Source: Stieleria tagensis
GTDB taxonomy: Bacteria; Planctomycetota; Planctomycetia; Pirellulales; Pirellulaceae
Length of the DNA stretch: 64,000 nucleotides
Assembly: GCF_024129865.1 (NCBI RefSeq)
Contig: NZ_JAMYFE010000047.1
Coordinates: 32,548 to 96,547 of the forward strand
Direction: 5' to 3'
The translations under genes were made by a program, and so were the position numbers. The notes below the pieces were generated by a model, which was given only the letters and a program-made list of their open reading frames with translations, did no database searches and was not told the origin of the DNA. Positions 20,359 through 29,327 of this stretch are shown here, piece by piece. Each line of letters starts with the position of its first letter. Position 1 is the first letter of the stretch.

Positions 20359-21348
20359 CTAGAACATCGGCTGGGCCGGCACTCGCATGCCGAGGTGCAA
20401 TCCGTATTGAGCTAATTTTTCACGGACTTCGTTCAGTGTGGTGTCACCGAAGTTCCGCACTTCCAACAATTGGTCTTCGTTGCGCTGAACCAGATCGCGA
20501 ACCGTTTGAATGTTCTCGCTTTCCAGACAGTTATTGGCGCGAACCGACAATCGCATGTCGGCCAACGTCATATTCAACTTGGCTTCGAGCTGAGCTTCGG
20601 GCGATCCGGCACCACCACGTGCGGCCGAGAAAATACTCGGTCCCAACTCGCGATACTGCACGAACGGATTCAGGTGTTTACGCAGAATCTTGGCAGCTTC
20701 GACGAGTGCCAGTTCTGGGTTCACGCTGCCGTCGGTCCAGATTTCCAAGTTCAGTTTGTCGTAGTTTGTCTTTTGACCCACACGGGTCTCTTCGACTTCG
20801 TAGCGAACTCGCGTGATCGGGCTGTAGACCGCGTCGACAGGAATGATGCCGATTTCGTGGTCGACACTGCTGTGCTCGGTCGACGGCACATAGCCGCGTC
20901 CGTTTTCGACAACCATTTCCATCATGAATGGTGTGTCTTCGGTCAGCGTGGCCAACACCAAGTCTTTGTTGATGATTTCGACATCCGAATCGGTTTGGAT
21001 GTCACCGGCACGCAATTCACCTGCCTTGTCAGCTTCGATGGTGATCACCCGAGTCGCTTCGCTGTGATTGCGAACGACCAACGTTTTCACGTTCAGGACG
21101 ATTTCAGTCACATCTTCCAGCACGCCGGGGATGTTCGTGAACTCGTGCTGAGCGCCACGGATCTTGATTTGCGTGACGGCGCTGCCCATCAAACTGCTCA
21201 ACAAGACCCGGCGCAGACTGTTGCCAACGCTCGTGCCAAAGCCACGTTCGAAGGGTTCGGCCGAAAACTTGCCGTAGGTTTGCGAGAGTGAATCGCGGTC
21301 AACTTCCAGGGTGCTGGGAAGTTCCATTCCACGCCAACGGATATGCAT
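20359..21348 (-). CDS. rpoA: DNA-directed RNA polymerase alpha subunit
   Basis: The 329-residue length is standard. The N-terminal dimerisation/assembly domain includes [20 protein letters not shown] and the [16 protein letters not shown] block. The C-terminal helix-hairpin-helix domain that contacts DNA and activators includes [14 protein letters not shown] and [17 protein letters not shown]. The gene lies 108 bases downstream of rpsK and 85 bases upstream of rplQ, all on the minus strand. In many bacteria rpsD sits between rpsK and rpoA; the 108-base gap here is too short for it. Confidence 0.98.
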   Translation of the reverse strand: MHIRWRGMELPSTLEVDRDSLSQTYGKFSAEPFERGFGTSVGNSLRRVLLSSLMGSAVTQIKIRGAQHEFTNIPGVLEDVTEIVLNVKTLVVRNHSEATRVITIEADKAGELRAGDIQTDSDVEIINKDLVLATLTEDTPFMMEMVVENGRGYVPSTEHSSVDHEIGIIPVDAVYSPITRVRYEVEETRVGQKTNYDKLNLEIWTDGSVNPELALVEAAKILRKHLNPFVQYRELGPSIFSAARGGAGSPEAQLEAKLNMTLADMRLSVRANNCLESENIQTVRDLVQRNEDQLLEVRNFGDTTLNEVREKLAQYGLHLGMRVPAQPMF

Positions 21349-21456
21349 CGTGGTGAGCCTGTCGATTGTAAGTACGCTTGCGAGTGAAAGTGTGAATGAA
21401 AGGGTCGAAGGACACAGCGGCGCGGCATGACAGCAACGCCCGATTACGACAGCGGG

Positions 21457-21840
21457 TTAAACGCGTCGCTTTTTACGCGGCCGGCATCCGTTGTGCGGGA
21501 TTGGGGTCACGTCTTCGATCAGCTTGACTTTCAAGCCGGCAGCCTGCAGCGCGGTGATCGCACTTTCACGACCCGAACCGGGTCCTTTGACTCGGACTTC
21601 ACAGTCACGCATCCCGAACTTGGCAGCTTTTTCGGCAGCCTGCTGAGCGGCACATTGGCCGGCAAACGGCGTGCTTTTTCGGCTTCCTTTGAAACCACTG
21701 GTGCCAGCACTCGCCCAACACAACGTGTCACCTTTGACATCGGTGATCGTCACGGTCGTGTTATTGAACGTGGCGTGAATATGGGCAATCCCATTGGTCA
21801 CGTTACGCCGTACGCGTTTCTTCTTATTGCTCTTTGCCAC
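21457..21840 (-). CDS. rpsK: 30S ribosomal protein S11
   Basis: The 127-residue protein has the S11 signatures [18 protein letters not shown] near the N-terminus, [13 protein letters not shown] in the middle and [15 protein letters not shown] at the C-terminus. The family occupies the platform of the small subunit. It lies second in the alpha-operon-like string, 211 bases after rpsM, a longer gap than is usual for this pair. The N-terminal extension seen in many S11 proteins is reduced to a short basic stretch ([12 protein letters not shown]). Confidence 0.98.
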   Translation of the reverse strand: MAKSNKKKRVRRNVTNGIAHIHATFNNTTVTITDVKGDTLCWASAGTSGFKGSRKSTPFAGQCAAQQAAEKAAKFGMRDCEVRVKGPGSGRESAITALQAAGLKVKLIEDVTPIPHNGCRPRKKRRV

Positions 21841-21988
21841 TGCAAAGTCCTAACGATTCAAGACGGTTAATGTTCGACTGCCTGGGTGACCCGATCCGGG
21901 CGACCCACAGTCACCATCTGATCCGATCAGGCAAAAAAATGTGTATTCTGTCGTCGACCGCCAGTGGCGGCAAACAACCCGATGGAGT

Positions 21989-22027
21989 GCTGTGGCGGAG
22001 GCGCCAAAATCTGGCAGCCGCCACAGC
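21989..22027. other. Hairpin between rpsM and rpsK
   Basis: GCTGTGGCGG (21989-21998) pairs perfectly with CCGCCACAGC (22018-22027) across a 19-base loop. It lies in the 211-base spacer of the minus-strand rpsM-rpsK transcript. No T-tract follows, so it does not look like a terminator; it could be an RNA-processing or regulatory structure, or have no role. Confidence 0.4.
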
Positions 22028-22051
22028 GGTCCGACAAACGCCGCCAATCGG

Positions 22052-22435
22052 CTAGCGCAGATCCTTGACGCCCTTCTTTCCGGCGACGGTCTTCTTGGGG
22101 CCCTTGCGGGTCCGCGAGTTGGTCTTTGTACGCTGACCACGAACCGGCAACCCGACTCGGTGACGCATACCACGGTAGGACCGAATTTCGCGCAACCGGC
22201 TGATGTTTTGCGTTGTCAAACGACGCAAAGGACCTTCGACCGTATAATCACGCTCGAGCAACGCGGCAATCTGACCCAACTCGTCTTCACCTAGTTCGCT
22301 TGCGGCTCGAACCGGGTCAATGCCCAGCTTCTCGCACGCTTCACGTGCGGTATAGAGGCCGACACCGTATAGGTATGTCAACGAGTACTGGATCTGTTTG
22401 TCGTTCGGGATGTCGACGCCCAACAAACGGGGCAT
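22052..22435 (-). CDS. rpsM: 30S ribosomal protein S13
   Basis: The 127-residue protein begins MPRLLGVDIPNDKQIQYSLT, has the helix-two-turn-helix region with LYGVGLYTAREACEKLGID, and ends with the basic SYRGMRHRVGLPVRGQRTK block that contacts tRNA and the 30S head. It is first in the rpsM-rpsK-rpoA-rplQ group in this window; rpmJ and infA, often found just upstream, are not here. A candidate promoter lies about 140 bases upstream. Confidence 0.98.
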   Translation of the reverse strand: MPRLLGVDIPNDKQIQYSLTYLYGVGLYTAREACEKLGIDPVRAASELGEDELGQIAALLERDYTVEGPLRRLTTQNISRLREIRSYRGMRHRVGLPVRGQRTKTNSRTRKGPKKTVAGKKGVKDLR

Positions 22436-22576
22436 GGCGATGCTCCTGATAAATCATCGTGCTGAAAATGCAAAAGCGCAACACCACGGGGACAGGGAGA
22501 CCCCAAGCCACTTCCGGAAGCGTCGATCACGACGTCATTCCTGAAAGGCGAGAAAAGTGTTGGCCAAGAATCCCGG

Positions 22577-22606
22577 ACTATAGCGAATGGCCCCCTTTTT
22601 GCTCAA
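22577..22606 (-). promoter_or_regulatory. Candidate sigma-70 promoter for rpsM operon
   Basis: Read on the minus strand, TTGAGC (22601-22606) and TATAGT (22577-22582) are separated by 18 bases, close to the housekeeping -35/-10 consensus. The position, between the folA stop and the rpsM start, suits the ribosomal-protein transcript. This is a pattern match only. Confidence 0.45.
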
Positions 22607-22635
22607 TGGCCACTTCCTCGCCTTTTTCAGTATTT

Positions 22636-23142
22636 TTACTGAGAGCCCCGGCGGACCAGCCGAACGAACTCGGTCGGCACGTCATCCTGCGGCCCGGCAG
22701 GCACCGAAAACCGCTCAATCACGCTGAAATCAGACAAATCGAGCTCCAGATGCGTGTCGCCCTCGATGTCGGCCAACACCCGTGTCAGCAGAATCTGGTC
22801 GCAACTGGGCAGCAATTGTTTGTAAATTTCTGCACCGCCGACCACATACGCCGCACCCTGACGCGCCATTTGAACCGCCTGTTCAGGGGAAGAAGCGACA
22901 TCAACCCCGTCAAAATTCCAGTTGGCATTGCGAGTGATCACAATCGTCCGGCGCCCGGGCAACGGCCGACCAATTGATTCGAACGTCTTGCGGCCCATCA
23001 ACAACACGCCGCCCATCGTCATCTTCTTGAAACGCTGCAAATCTTGGCGCAACCGCCAGGGCATGTCACCATCACGGCCAATCACTCCATCAGGCGTCAT
23101 CGCCACCACTGCCGTCAGCCCCACCGAATCGGTTGTCGTCAT
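22636..23142 (-). CDS. folA: Dihydrofolate reductase
   Basis: It reduces dihydrofolate to tetrahydrofolate with NADPH. The 168-residue product has the DHFR signatures in order: TAVVAMTPDGVIGRDGDMPW, the catalytic acidic residue in LRQDLQRFKK (Asp34), the cofactor block LMGRKTFESIGRPLPGR, and AYVVGGAEIYKQLLP. The length is typical of chromosomal bacterial DHFR. It lies 121 bases downstream of thyA on the same strand, which fits recycling of the dihydrofolate made by thymidylate synthase. Confidence 0.97.
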   Translation of the reverse strand: MTTTDSVGLTAVVAMTPDGVIGRDGDMPWRLRQDLQRFKKMTMGGVLLMGRKTFESIGRPLPGRRTIVITRNANWNFDGVDVASSPEQAVQMARQGAAYVVGGAEIYKQLLPSCDQILLTRVLADIEGDTHLELDLSDFSVIERFSVPAGPQDDVPTEFVRLVRRGSQ

Positions 23143-23263
23143 CTCGCGCTATCGCCCCCTCTCTAGCAGGTCATGCCGTGTTCAAGTGTTGTCGTTCGTG
23201 GCGTTCTAGCGCGCGAGATTGGTTTTCCTCACCCGACCGCGTCGCGCCAGCGGAGATGAATGC

Positions 23264-24058
23264 CTAAACCGCCACCGGTGCCTTGATGTGCGGATGCGGG
23301 TGATAGTCGACCACCGAAAAATCATCGAACTGAAAACCGTCGATCGATTCGGGCGTGGACTGAATGGCCAGCTGTGGCAGCGGTTTCGGCTCTCGTGCCA
23401 ACTGCTCGCGGGCCTGTTCGAAATGGTTTTGATACAGGTGCACATCGCCCAGGGTGTGTACGAACGCGCCCGGCTGAAGCCCGGTCACTTTGGCCATCAT
23501 CATCGTCAACAGCGCGTAGCTGGCGATGTTGAAGGGCACGCCCAAAAACACGTCGGCGCTGCGTTGATACAACTGACAGGACAATCGCCCGTCGGACACA
23601 TAAAACTGAAACAGCGTGTGACAGGGCGGCAACGCCATCGAACCGACTTCGCTGACATTCCATGCCGAAACGATCAAGCGGCGCGACAACGGATTGACGC
23701 GAATTTCATTCTCCACCCAAGCGATCTGGTCGATCGTTTGCCCATCGGGAGCCGGCCAGGAACGCCATTGGTGACCGTAAACCGGCCCCAAATCACCGTT
23801 TTCATCGGCCCATTCGTCCCAGATGCGAACCCCATTTTCGTTCAACCAAGCGATGTTGGTGTCACCACGCAGAAACCACAGCAGTTCATAAATGATCGAA
23901 CGCAGATGCAGTTTCTTCGTCGTCAGCAGCGGAAATCCCTCGGACAGATCAAATCGCATCTGTCGACCGAACAGACTGCGGGTGCCGATCCCGGTGCGAT
24001 CACCACGGTCCGATCCGGACTCCAAAATCTCTTCCAGCAAACGCAGGTATTGCAACAT
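23264..24058 (-). CDS. thyA: Thymidylate synthase
   Basis: It methylates dUMP to dTMP using methylenetetrahydrofolate. Starting at ATG 24058 ([12 protein letters not shown]) gives 264 residues, the same as E. coli ThyA, and places the nucleophile Cys at position 146 in [12 protein letters not shown]. Other family blocks are [50 protein letters not shown] and the C-terminal [10 protein letters not shown]. The frame stays open to 24118, but those extra 20 residues have no counterpart in the family. The downstream neighbour is folA. Confidence 0.97.
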   Translation of the reverse strand: MLQYLRLLEEILESGSDRGDRTGIGTRSLFGRQMRFDLSEGFPLLTTKKLHLRSIIYELLWFLRGDTNIAWLNENGVRIWDEWADENGDLGPVYGHQWRSWPAPDGQTIDQIAWVENEIRVNPLSRRLIVSAWNVSEVGSMALPPCHTLFQFYVSDGRLSCQLYQRSADVFLGVPFNIASYALLTMMMAKVTGLQPGAFVHTLGDVHLYQNHFEQAREQLAREPKPLPQLAIQSTPESIDGFQFDDFSVVDYHPHPHIKAPVAV

Positions 24059-24160
24059 TTGAAGTCCAATTTGCACGCACATCGGCGTGTCGGTCGAAGG
24101 GGTGGGGAAGGATAGCAACGGCGAACGGCCAGCCGATCACATCCGCCAAACATACAAGAA

Positions 24161-24190
24161 GGCACGCATCGAGAAAACAAGATGCGTGCC
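24161..24190 (-). terminator. Hairpin after trxA, probable terminator
   Basis: A perfect 10-bp stem (24161-24170 with 24181-24190) lies 29 bases past the trxA stop, between trxA and thyA. On the minus strand it is followed by TTCTTGT, only weakly T-rich, so termination is likely but not strong. Confidence 0.5.
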
Positions 24191-24219
24191 GTCATGAAAT
24201 TTCAGCTCGAAACCGCGAC

Positions 24220-24549
24220 TTAGACCGACGCGTCGATCGCTTCCTGCAACGCGGCTTTGGTCGTGTTACCGCCACGGAAACTATGCTCGACTTCGCCGTT
24301 TTTGAACAGCAAAAGCGTCGGAATTCCGGTGATGCCGAACTTCTGAGCCACACCGGGAGCATCGTCGATGTTCAATTTGCCGATCTTGGCATTGCCATTT
24401 TCTTCGGCCAGTTGATCGATCATCGGGGCAATCGCCCGGCAAGGACCACACCAGGGCGCCCAAAAATCGACCAGCACGGCGCCGTCGGCCTGAAGAACTT
24501 CAGTGTCAAAGTTGTCGTCGGTGAATTCAACCACGGCATCTGCAGCCAT
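24220..24549 (-). CDS. trxA: Thioredoxin
   Basis: The 109-residue protein is a classical thioredoxin with the redox site WCGPC at residues 33-37, the preceding VLVDFWAP strand, and the cis-proline loop GIPTLLLFKNGE. It acts as a cytoplasmic disulfide reductase for ribonucleotide reductase and other partners. It has its own hairpin downstream and lies between the thyA/folA pair and the NUDIX gene, all minus-strand. Nothing about it is unusual. Confidence 0.97.
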   Translation of the reverse strand: MAADAVVEFTDDNFDTEVLQADGAVLVDFWAPWCGPCRAIAPMIDQLAEENGNAKIGKLNIDDAPGVAQKFGITGIPTLLLFKNGEVEHSFRGGNTTKAALQEAIDASV

Positions 24550-24687
24550 GTTACTGATCCTTGAGAAGGGAACTAAGTCGGAAATGGGTTTGTCCGCGAA
24601 CGTTGTCAGACGCAGGAAAACTGGATTGTAGGACCCGGTTCTCGGTCGGCAAGTTCGCAGTCACTGTATCGGTCGCCTTTGGCAGAC

Positions 24688-25515
24688 TCAATCACGGAGT
24701 AACGCAGCACGCAAAACGTGCGCCAAATCGTCCAGAAGCATCGCAGTTGCTCCCCAAAGCTCCTTCGGTCGACCATCACAATCGACGAATTCGAGGGAAC
24801 GATGCCGGAAACCGTATTGAAATACCTCGCCATCGGCCTGGCTCTTACCGGTCCGCATTTTTTTTCTGCTGGCCAATCGCTCACCAGGCGCGGCTAACTG
24901 CAGCAGACTCTCCAAGGGCATTTCGATGACTTCATCGACCTCGACCGGATCAGGCTGCCAATCCCCGCACGGCGTGTCAGCCGTGACCACCCAGGTGTCG
25001 ACCAAATTATCACTCGCAAACACGTAAATCGGCGGTAAACATCCCAGCTGTTCGACCACCGCGACGTCCACGCCGAGTTCCTCGCGGTACTCGCGCAGCG
25101 CCGCTTGCAACGCGGTTTCACCGGCCTCGATCTTACCACCGGGCAAACAAACTTGACCGCCGTGATGCGACAAACTGCTCGGACGACGGGTCAGTGTCAA
25201 ACACAATTGCCCGCTACGGCGATGCGGATAGATGACAACGATCACCGCCGCACGCCGGGCATCCAACCGTGCCGGACCGCGATGCCGGCCATAGGCCAGT
25301 CGTGGACTGAGCCGCACCGGACGCTGCTGTCCCGACCGCTGTCCCCGTCGAACCTGACGCTTGGACAGCACCGGTTTCACGGCACGCCCCAGTTGCTGTA
25401 GCGAAAGCCCTGGCTCGGAACGCCCAGATCCGGCATCCCCGAGGGATAGACCGACCGAACGCTCGAGGGAAGCTGAGTTAGCGGCGAGTGTTTTTGCAGC
25501 CAAGAAATGTTCCAA
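24688..25515 (-). CDS. NUDIX hydrolase, CoA-pyrophosphatase-like
   Basis: The 275-residue protein carries a complete Nudix box (G127 to V149: GX5E, then REYREELGV) for metal-dependent pyrophosphate hydrolysis. The segment just before it, SLSHHGGQVCLPGGK, is typical of the NudL/YeaB/CoAse branch that cleaves coenzyme A or its derivatives. The first roughly 75 residues are low-complexity, Arg/Gln-rich and outside the domain. It is six bases downstream of the TIM-barrel gene on the same strand, so the two are likely co-transcribed. Substrate assignment rests on the motif only. Confidence 0.85.
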   Translation of the reverse strand: MEHFLAAKTLAANSASLERSVGLSLGDAGSGRSEPGLSLQQLGRAVKPVLSKRQVRRGQRSGQQRPVRLSPRLAYGRHRGPARLDARRAAVIVVIYPHRRSGQLCLTLTRRPSSLSHHGGQVCLPGGKIEAGETALQAALREYREELGVDVAVVEQLGCLPPIYVFASDNLVDTWVVTADTPCGDWQPDPVEVDEVIEMPLESLLQLAAPGERLASRKKMRTGKSQADGEVFQYGFRHRSLEFVDCDGRPKELWGATAMLLDDLAHVLRAALLRD

Positions 25516-25521
25516 TTCAGA

Positions 25522-26268
25522 TTAAATCAATGTTTCCAGCAACCGACGTAACTTCCGCAGCTCAACGCGGTGGTCCAAGTTTTCCATCGGCCCCATGTGA
25601 ACCGTCAAAGCGCGATCGTATTTCTCCCGCTCCAACTGAGTCATCAATTTGCCATAGTCCACCTCGCCCTGACCGACGCTGACCTGGAACGCCTCCGGCC
25701 GCGTGTCACGCAAATGCACGTTGCAGACAAATTTTAAGATGTTGTCCAGGCTTTTTCCTTTGGCCGATCCGGTGATGTAAACACTCGGGTCCAACGTGAT
25801 CCCCAATCCGTCCACGTTGTTGCACAACACCATCAGCGTGTCGGGGTCCTCACTCAAACACCCCAACTGGCTCTTGACGGAAACCCGAACGCCCTCGGCT
25901 TCGCCGATTTCGACCAATTTCTGCAGGTGCTCGACCTCTTCGTTGAATGGCGTGCCCTGCTCGGCCGACGGCACGGTGATCGTCACGACTTTGGTCGTTT
26001 TGGCCAACCAACTGAGCTTGGCGAACTGTTCATAATGCTCGGCTCCAGTGGATGCCAATTGCACGCTATAGCCGGAAATGTCCAATCGGTGTGTGTGCCG
26101 CAACATTTGGATCGCACGATCCATGTCCTCGAGCACTTCAGACGGTTTGACATTTCCCGATTCGTGGAGCGCGATTTCAACCGCAGTGAACTCCAAATCA
26201 GACAGCAGTTCGATCGCGCTGAGCAGTTCGAGATCGGGGTAACATTCGGTAGATGCAGCGATGAACAC
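25522..26268 (-). CDS. Sugar phosphate isomerase/epimerase-like TIM-barrel protein
   Basis: The 248-residue protein has the AP-endonuclease-2/xylose-isomerase-like TIM-barrel pattern: an N-terminal strand (MFIAASTECYPDLELLSAI), FTAVEIALHE, a central VSVKSQLG strand, GLGITLDPSVY, a metal-ligand-like VHLRDTR, and a C-terminal LTVHMGPME. Members isomerise or epimerise sugars or related compounds; the substrate is not evident. It immediately precedes the NUDIX gene. The 275 bases upstream, to the aroK stop, hold no gene I can support. Confidence 0.75.
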   Translation of the reverse strand: MFIAASTECYPDLELLSAIELLSDLEFTAVEIALHESGNVKPSEVLEDMDRAIQMLRHTHRLDISGYSVQLASTGAEHYEQFAKLSWLAKTTKVVTITVPSAEQGTPFNEEVEHLQKLVEIGEAEGVRVSVKSQLGCLSEDPDTLMVLCNNVDGLGITLDPSVYITGSAKGKSLDNILKFVCNVHLRDTRPEAFQVSVGQGEVDYGKLMTQLEREKYDRALTVHMGPMENLDHRVELRKLRRLLETLI

Positions 26269-26543
26269 GGGGGTATCCTTTCAAATCAACGTCTGTGAGT
26301 ATGGTCGCAGCTAAACTGCGGAGTGGGAAAATGATTGATGCATCAACCCATTTTCGTCAAGCTATTTTGGGCAAGCGTAACGACTTTGGGGATCTGGGCA
26401 AAAGACCGATTTTTCCCAACCGCTGTGCAGGCAAAGCCAACCCTAGACCAGGAGCCGACACCGCCGGCGAGTTCATTCGTCGCCCTGCGTCGCTCAACGG
26501 TTCTGAAGATGCGTTTTCATCACAACCCGCGCGGTTTCGGTTG

Positions 26544-27089
26544 CTAGGAACGGTCCAGCCAAGCCAGGATCTCAGCGGCCACCTCGGCCGGCGTGCGGCC
26601 ATCGGTCGCAACCACATAATCTGCGGCGTCGCGATACAGCGATTCGCGACTGGCCAACACCGATGCAATTTCCTCGGTCGGCGACAGGCCGGTTAACGAG
26701 GGACGGCGCGTCCCGCTGGTAGCATCGGCGGTGATTCGGCTGGCAATATTTGCCGGCGTCGCCGTCAGCCAGATGCAGACGCCCGAGTCGCGAATGAATT
26801 GGCGATTTTGCGTTCTCAGAATCGCACCGCCGCCCAGCGAAACGACCCGTGGCGGCGTCGGCATTGCGTCCAATTCGTTCAAACATCGCGACTCCCAATC
26901 GCGAAACAGTTCCTCGCCGCCCTCGGCGAATAACTCTGCGATCGACTTTCCAGCGGCCTGCTCGATCACCTGGTCCAGATCGACGCAATCGAAATCCTCT
27001 GGGCCCATCGACAACCGGTTAGAAATCAATTGGCCGACGGTCGTTTTTCCTGTGCCTCGGTAACCGGTCAAGTAAATTCGTTTTGTCAT
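26544..27089 (-). CDS. aroK: Shikimate kinase
   Basis: It phosphorylates shikimate in chorismate and aromatic amino acid synthesis. The 181-residue protein has the Walker A loop GYRGTGKT at residues 9-16, the shikimate-binding Asp in CVDLDQVIEQ, FRDWESRCL, the GGGAI loop (VVSLGGGAILR) and the lid region with RRPSL. Length is normal for AroK/AroL. Its start faces the divergent SGNH-hydrolase gene 73 bases away. No other aro gene is in the window. Confidence 0.95.
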   Translation of the reverse strand: MTKRIYLTGYRGTGKTTVGQLISNRLSMGPEDFDCVDLDQVIEQAAGKSIAELFAEGGEELFRDWESRCLNELDAMPTPPRVVSLGGGAILRTQNRQFIRDSGVCIWLTATPANIASRITADATSGTRRPSLTGLSPTEEIASVLASRESLYRDAADYVVATDGRTPAEVAAEILAWLDRS

Positions 27090-27162
27090 TCTCGATTCGC
27101 CTGTCTAATAAACCGCCGCCAGTTCCACTCACAACTGACTTCAACGCTCGCCTGCCCGATCC

Positions 27163-28674
27163 GTGCCTGCCACCGCTAACACTGCTATCGATCGCACTAC
27201 GCCACCTCAACGACGCGTTTGGCTTTTTCGCTTCGCCTGCGTTGCCCTGGGCTTGCTGCCGTTCGGCATCGCTGAACTGTACCTGCGCGCGACCACACAA
27301 GTCGACTCGGGGGACTTGGCCATCGACCCGATCTTTGACACCCATCAACAAACGCCCCTGTTCGTTCGTGACCCCAGCGGCGACCGCCATCGGATTCCCC
27401 AATCACGAATGAATTTCTTTCGTCCGGCGTCGTTTGTTGCCAATAAGCCGCCGCGACTGCGACGAATCTTTGTACTCGGCGGATCCACGGTCCAAGGCCG
27501 ACCCTACGAAACCGAGACTGCGTTCCCCCAGTGGTTGCAACTGCGACTACAGACCGCCGACCCGACTCACAACTATGAAGTCATCAATTGCGGCGGTGTG
27601 TCCTACGCCAGCTACCGTGTTGCGATGATCCTGGACGAAGTGCTGGGTTACGCACCGGATGCCATTGTGCTGTACACCGGACACAACGAATTTTTAGAGG
27701 AACGGAGTTACGCGACGCTGCCCGATCACAGTGGCACGCTGCCTGGGGCGGCCCAGCGGGTGTTGAAACGATCGGCGCTCGTGCAAACCATTGGCCGCTG
27801 GATCCGGCCGGCAACCACTGGCCAATCCCGCGGCACACCGGCGACCGACCGCCAAGTCCTGTCGGCGGAGGTGGAAACTCGGCTGGATTTGATCAACGGG
27901 ATGGAACGTTATGTTCGTGACGACGCCTGGCGCCGCGCCGTTGCCGAACACTTTGCGACTAGCCTAGATCGAATGATCCGCGCCTGTCAGCAGCAGCAGA
28001 TCCCGCTAATCGTTTGCTCACCGGCAAGCGATGTCGTGGCAACACCACCGATGAAGATCTTAAGCATCGAAATGGACAAGACGACTCGCTCGGTGTTTGA
28101 CGAAAACTGGCAGCTTGCCTGTGACGCCGACCGTGACGATGAGCAACGCATCGAAGCCTGTGAAAACTGTTTACGGATCGATCCACAGCATTGTGGCGCC
28201 CAGTTCATCGCTGGCAAATTGCATTGGAATCACAACCGCAGCGACCGAGCGCGCCCCTACCTGGTCGCCGCACGGGACAACGATGTCTGCCCGCTGCGCG
28301 CGACCACACCGATCCTGCAAAAAATCGAATCCGTCACAGCGGAACACGGGTTGGTCGCGATACCGATCGTGCCGCTGTTGGACCGCACCGATGCGCAAGG
28401 CCGGCCACTGCCCGACGGAATCCCCGATCCACAACAGTTCGTCGATCACGTCCATCCCACCATCAGCGGCCACCAAGACATTGCCGCCCGGTTGGCGCGG
28501 GAACTGATCGGAGTGTTTCGAATCGAGGCAACCGAGTCGGCTGAAACGGACTATCAGCATGAAGCGCGCGAGCACCTCAAGACACTCGACGAAACCTACT
28601 ACGCCCGCGGCAAACAACGACTGAAGGGATTGCAGCAATGGGCAGCTGGCCGCGCCGGCCGATTGTCACTTTGA
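27163..28674 (+). CDS. Membrane-anchored SGNH/GDSL hydrolase-like protein
   Basis: The 503-residue protein has one N-terminal membrane segment (about residues 20-42, WLFRFACVALGLLPFGIAEL) and the SGNH blocks: block I VLGGSTVQG near 106, block II region NCGGVSYASYR, block III YTGHNEF near 172, and block V with the Asp/His pair in VDHVHPTISGHQD near 427. Between blocks III and V sits a TPR-like helical insert rich in EACENCLRIDP-type text. Such proteins are esterases or acyltransferase-like enzymes, likely periplasmic here; the substrate is unknown. The start is GTG. Its stop overlaps the convergent downstream gene by nine bases. Confidence 0.82.
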   Translation: MPATANTAIDRTTPPQRRVWLFRFACVALGLLPFGIAELYLRATTQVDSGDLAIDPIFDTHQQTPLFVRDPSGDRHRIPQSRMNFFRPASFVANKPPRLRRIFVLGGSTVQGRPYETETAFPQWLQLRLQTADPTHNYEVINCGGVSYASYRVAMILDEVLGYAPDAIVLYTGHNEFLEERSYATLPDHSGTLPGAAQRVLKRSALVQTIGRWIRPATTGQSRGTPATDRQVLSAEVETRLDLINGMERYVRDDAWRRAVAEHFATSLDRMIRACQQQQIPLIVCSPASDVVATPPMKILSIEMDKTTRSVFDENWQLACDADRDDEQRIEACENCLRIDPQHCGAQFIAGKLHWNHNRSDRARPYLVAARDNDVCPLRATTPILQKIESVTAEHGLVAIPIVPLLDRTDAQGRPLPDGIPDPQQFVDHVHPTISGHQDIAARLARELIGVFRIEATESAETDYQHEAREHLKTLDETYYARGKQRLKGLQQWAAGRAGRLSL

Positions 28675-29310
28675 ATCCAGTGTTTTGTGCGACCCATCGC
28701 AACCGGGCATCTTCTTTGACAAACCACATACACAATCGTTCAATCCTTTGCCGTCCAGGATTCTGTCTCGGTATTTTTCAATCCGTGACACCCGAGTCTT
28801 GGACTGTTTCGCCGCCGCGAAGTGCATCACATAGGCTCGTTGTCGCCCCGGAGTCAACGCGGCAAAAGCGGTTTTCAAGTCTGAATCTTGGTCCATTTTT
28901 AGTTGAAGTTCCGCTGGATAATCCAACTCACGATCGGCGCTGAAATCCAGTTTCAATCCGGCCGTTTCCACTTGCTTGGCTTCATCGAGATAGGATTTCA
29001 AAATCGGTTCCATCTCAATGATCTCCTGAACACTGGAGAACCGAATCAATCGCGCCGCACGCGTGTTCGGCCCTGGTTTGTCGAGAACCTGATTGGGATC
29101 TTTCAACAGGGCGCCTTTGAAAAAGGACAGCGTGCAACAATCCTTGAATTCCCCCAGGATGACAACGTTGCTGCCCTGGAAGGTGTAACAGGGGTGACGC
29201 CACTTGAAATCTTCGACCAACTGACGACCAAGCACGATCCGTCGCAGTTCTCTTAGTTCTGGCTGCCACCGCTTGGCATTTCCCAGGTACTCATCGACTT
29301 TGGCATTCAT
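28666..29310 (-). CDS. DUF1801/YdeI-family protein with C-terminal CDGSH motif
   Basis: Residues 1-125 match the DUF1801 pattern (KVDEYLGNAKRWQPELRELR ... FKWRHPCYTFQGSNV ... LSFFKGALLKDP). Residues about 125-190 match the YdeI/OmpD-associated tail (AFAALTPGRQRAYVMHF ... RVSRIEKYRDRIL). The last 25 residues contain CVCGLSKKMPGCDGSH, which fits C-X-C-X2-S-X3-P-X-C-D-G-S-H, the ligand signature of CDGSH [2Fe-2S] proteins. YdeI-type proteins have no settled biochemical role; a bound cluster would suggest redox or iron sensing (inference). It converges with the SGNH-hydrolase gene and lies 17 bases before the kinase stop. Confidence 0.85.
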   Translation of the reverse strand: MNAKVDEYLGNAKRWQPELRELRRIVLGRQLVEDFKWRHPCYTFQGSNVVILGEFKDCCTLSFFKGALLKDPNQVLDKPGPNTRAARLIRFSSVQEIIEMEPILKSYLDEAKQVETAGLKLDFSADRELDYPAELQLKMDQDSDLKTAFAALTPGRQRAYVMHFAAAKQSKTRVSRIEKYRDRILDGKGLNDCVCGLSKKMPGCDGSHKTLDSK

Positions 29311-29327
29311 TCGATCTCACCCTCCCA

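Noticed and set aside
19893..20816. Plus-strand frame of 307 codons across rplQ and rpoA
   Set aside because: It is antisense to two essential, clearly identified genes; composition is that of a shadow frame.
26295..26696. Two overlapping plus-strand frames (26295-26696 and 26335-26547) in the gap before aroK
   Set aside because: The shorter one has a faintly signal-like start (MMHQPIFVKLFWASVTTLGI), but there is no motif and both run into antisense aroK; support is too weak to call a gene.
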